Of a stretch of 64,000 nucleotides of DNA, positions 60,839-64,000 are shown piece after piece; position 1 is the stretch's first letter, and every line of letters begins with the position of its first letter. The translations under genes and the position numbers were made by a program. The DNA comes from Paulownia fortunei (taxonomy: Eukaryota; Streptophyta; Magnoliopsida; Lamiales; Paulowniaceae): the NCBI GenBank assembly GCA_019321725.1, contig CM033109.1:18693993-18757992 (forward strand). The letters are read 5' to 3'. Under the pieces are notes generated by a model. It was not told the origin of the DNA and searched no databases. It worked only from the letters and a program-made list of their open reading frames with translations.

Positions 60839-62995
60839 ATGTCAAATTCTAATTTTACCTTAAAAATTCATCATGGGGAGTTTGTACATGGAGGGATAGT
60901 TACAAATACTGGAGGTTCTGCAACTATAAAAATGGTGATAGAGACGCGATGTCATACTTTGAGATTATGCATGTTGTTAGGGAATTAGGCTATCCAATTT
61001 CAATTGTCACATGGTTTAGGATTCCCTATAGTGACATTGAAAATTGAGGCTTATTGATGGTGATAATATTGTTCTAGAAATATTTGAGATTCATAGGGAA
61101 TATAATCTTTATTGTGTGGATCTATTTGTGCAAGATATGATGAATCATGACATAAATATACCAATTGTTCATTTACTGCCTATTGAATTTGCAGTGTTAA
61201 TCCTTTTGAACCTACAGCCCCAATCCCTAATGAAGCTTGTGAAACTGATAGTGATATTGACAATGATTATGATCTAAATGCATCTATTGTGTCTGATACT
61301 AGGAGTTGCAATGAAGGGGACCTATTTGTGACTTTGCTTATTTTGCTGAAGGGGACATACTAAGTGATAATTGTGATGTATTAGATAATGATAATGGGAT
61401 TGATTGTGTGAACAATAATAGTTTAGTTACTCTTGAAACATCCATTGAACCTTTTGTAAATGTTGATAAAACTAAAAGAAAGGCAATTGAGGCAATGCAG
61501 GGCAATGTCAAAGAATAGTAATACAAACTCAGACACAACTATAAGCAGATTTTGAAAGAGAATCCTGGTTCAATAGCTGTGGTCAATGTAGAAGATCCTC
61601 TAGTCTATAAAAATCTCACATTTTAGAGGATTTTTATATTGTATGATGCTCAAAAGGGGGGATTTTTACTTGGATATAGACCCATAATAGAACTTGATGC
61701 ATGTTTTCTTAAAGGTCCATATGGGGGTTAATTGATAGCTGCAATTGGTAGAGATAGGAACAATCAACTATTCCCATTAGCAAAGGTATTGGTTGAGTGT
61801 GACTATAGGAATAGTTGGACTTGGTTCTTAAAGCTGCTTATGAACACAATTGGGAGTGCATAAGAAATGAAGTAGGCATTCATATCAAATAGACAAAAAG
61901 GCTTGTTGAAACTTTTGAAACCATAACACCCGATATAGACCAAAGATTCTGTATGAGGCATTTTTATGCCAATTTCTAACTTGGGTTCAAAGACAATGCA
62001 TTGAAGAACTTAACGTGGGCAACTGCTAGTTCCTACTTGGAGAAGGGGTTCGATGAACATATGAATCTAATCAAAGAATTATCAGTAAAAGCATATTAGT
62101 GGTTGGCAAGTATTCCACCTCACTTATGGTGCAAGTTTAAGATGTGCCCTAGGCCTATATATGATATCTAAGTAACAATTTATGTGAATCATTTAATAAC
62201 TACATAAAAGTGACCAGGGAGCAACCTATTTTAACCATGCTTGAGATGGTGAGGAGGCAAGAAATGTGCAGACGTCAATAAATGTTGGAATGGATTGGAA
62301 AGTATAATGGAAAAGTGTGTCCAAGAATTCAAGACAAGTTGGATCAGAAGAAAACAAAAGCACTAGAATTTGAATCATTCTTGTTGGAAAAGGTATATGG
62401 GAAATAGTTGGAGGCAACAAATCATATGTGGTCGACTTTAATAGCCACACATGCACTTGTAGGGTTTGGGAAATTGGCTTACCTTGTGTCTATGCAACCT
62501 GTGCTATATTGGCAGAACACAATTTTGTTGAGGAATATGAGCCTATATGATCTTGTTTCAAATACAAAGCCATATATGATTGCATCATACACCCTATCCC
62601 AGACCACAAACATTGGAGTGAAGAAAATCAAGATACAAATCCTGATGCAAGAATCATGCCTCCACCATATAAAAGGTAGCCATAAAGACCTAAATAGCTA
62701 AAAAAAGGGACATGATGAAATCAATAATTAATGAAGGGTGACAAGAATGGGGATATTGATGACATGTTCAAATTGTGGAGAAAACACTCACAATAAGGAA
62801 AGATGCAAGAAGCCTCCAAGAGAAAAACAACCAAAAACAAGCAAGGTAAAAATTTGAACCAAGTTTACATGCTTACATCATTCATTATTCTTGCAATATT
62901 ATTTTAATACCTATATTTTATATCATGCTTTATTCTTATCAATGTTGCAGGCTTCTACTAGTGAAGGAACTAACTCAACACTCTCAGTTGTTTGA
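60839..62995 (+). pseudogene. Mutator-like (MULE/MuDR) transposase gene, decayed
   Basis: Starts MSNSNFTLKIHHGEFVHGG, the MuDR N-terminal domain, followed by an acidic linker (NEACETDSDIDNDYD). The MULE transposase core reads GFLLGYRPIIELDACFLKGP, LIAAIGRDRNNQLFPLAKVL and YRNSWTWFLKLLM (61650-61850). A SWIM zinc finger follows, NKSYVVDFNSHTCTCRVWEI and GLPCVYATCAIL, where the family CxCx(n)CxH has Tyr in place of His. Then come the CCHC knuckle CSNCGENTHNKERCKKPP (62767-62820) and, after an apparent GT-AG intron (about 62849-62950), a last exon ending STLSVV* at 62995. Many stops and frameshifts; inactive. Plus-strand sequence at 59.86-60.84 kb may be leader. Confidence 0.85.
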
Positions 62996-63019
62996 AGTTA
63001 AAGCCCTGTAGCATCGATT

Positions 63020-63180
63020 AATTCCAAAGGCAGAGACAGACAGGCGATGCAGCCGCCCCCTCAATTTTTTACAAATATATTTTTTGTTTACAAAATTTAA
63101 TAAAATTAAATTTTTTGCCCCCCTTTAAATTATGAAATTATCTCAGTTGCCCCCTCCCCGCCCTCAAATTTGTATAATCT
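63020..63180. mobile_element. Candidate DNA-transposon end (C-run terminal type)
   Basis: CAGCCGCCCCCTCAATTTTTTAC followed by TTTGCCCCCCTTTAAATTATG and TTGCCCCCTCCCCGCCCTCAA. C-rich strings of this kind occur at the ends of some plant hAT-related elements. The other end is not seen and may lie beyond the window. Confidence 0.25.
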
Positions 63181-64000
63181 TATTTTGAATATGTAAATTT
63201 AAAGATATTCTAAATTATTTGAAACTTCATTTTTTCAAAATTTTAGATGATTATTATTAATATAAAGTTTTAAAAGGTATTTGTACTATTAAAACTTTAT
63301 TATAATTTTATCTTTACAAACATGGTTTATATTAGTAAAAAAATATTCATTATTGTTATTTTTTATACTTATTTGTTAGTTTTTAACTTATTTGATTTCA
63401 CTTTCTTTACTTATTATTTGAGATTATTTTAATTTTTATGTTGTAAGAAATTATAAGTGTTGATTTTTCATAATATATTTTATTTGGATAATGATTATGA
63501 AATAATGCTCAAATGTATGCAATAGTTTTTGGAAACAAGCTTGATTGATAAATCCATTTGATATGTTAGTATAAATTTTTATAATGTTAAGAATTCTTTT
63601 TATTTTAACAATAGTTCTCTTTCACAATAAAAATAATTAAGAATTTCATTAGTTTTTTAATATATTTTTAATTCTTTGTTTTCTTATAATATTTTTTCAT
63701 TCATATTTATATAATTTATTTATTTTATTAAATTTCATTTGTCTAATACTTTATATTTCATTTACTTTTCAGTTTGTTTGATCCAATAAGAAATAGATTC
63801 TCATTTCATTTTTATTACTCTTTGAAATATGATTTCATAACATCACATTTAGAATATTAAAATTATTTTTTTTATTGAAGACTTTTCATCAAGAAATCTT
63901 TTACAAATGTGTAGCTACTTATATAAAGTGCATTTTATTTGAATTTTTTTTCACAATAATAAGACAATTTTGAACATTTAATAATGACTTATAAGATTGT
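63181..64000. other. AT-rich DNA to the window end, no gene seen
   Basis: Extremely AT-rich; no open frame of interest. Confidence 0.5.

Overview
This is a plant nuclear window, very AT-rich, with two intron-containing housekeeping-type genes in a sea of decayed transposons. GT-AG introns, LTR elements with initiator-tRNA-Met primer sites, a tRNA-type SINE, hAT/Mutator/PIF-Harbinger remains and plant-only protein families indicate a flowering plant. The retroelement ORF at 53.9-57.4 kb resembles ORFs I associate with Lamiales genomes, so a Lamiales eudicot is my best guess (inference, not shown by the sequence alone).

Genes. Both are on the minus strand. (1) 7742-11776: a TRF-like/TRP-type telomere-repeat-binding protein, nine coding exons, 725 codons plus stop, all splice phases consistent, with a ubiquitin-like domain and a C-terminal Myb-extension domain carrying VDLKDKWKTL. 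A 5' UTR intron and upstream leader extend to about 14.1 kb, where there is a palindromic G-box. (2) 25272-31429: an ORP3-type oxysterol-binding-protein-related protein, ten coding exons, 456 codons plus stop, with the EQVSHHPP fingerprint split across the exon 5/6 junction.

Layout. 0-7.4 kb: AT-rich intergenic DNA with a complete non-autonomous hAT element (492-1562) flanked by a perfect 8-bp target duplication. 7.4-14.1 kb: TRP gene. 14.1-25 kb: intergenic DNA with a full-length SINE (16845-17193, perfect 17-bp target duplication), a foldback element (19473-20043), a G-quadruplex-type repeat and other simple repeats. 25-32 kb: ORP3 gene. 32.1-43.8 kb: a Ty3/gypsy Tekay/Del-type chromovirus (element A) in a tail-LTR-internal-LTR arrangement, split by an oppositely oriented second gypsy element (element B). 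43.9-45.1 kb: a further LTR relative of B. 47-49.8 kb: a TIR element and a PIF/Harbinger remnant. 50.4-51.7 kb: unidentified repeat block. 52.5-58.9 kb: a truncated Ty1/copia element (element C, minus) with RT/RNase H, an extra downstream gag/env-like ORF, a polypurine tract and an LTR. 59.9-63 kb: a decayed Mutator-like transposase gene. 63.0-64 kb: AT-rich tail.

I found no defence island, operon, CRISPR or gene cluster. The most interesting material is structural: intact insertion footprints, nesting and recombination in the retroelements, the extra ORF in element C, and a microsatellite that forms the 5' splice site of an ORP3 intron. All mobile-element proteins are visibly broken. Coordinates of element ends were read by eye.
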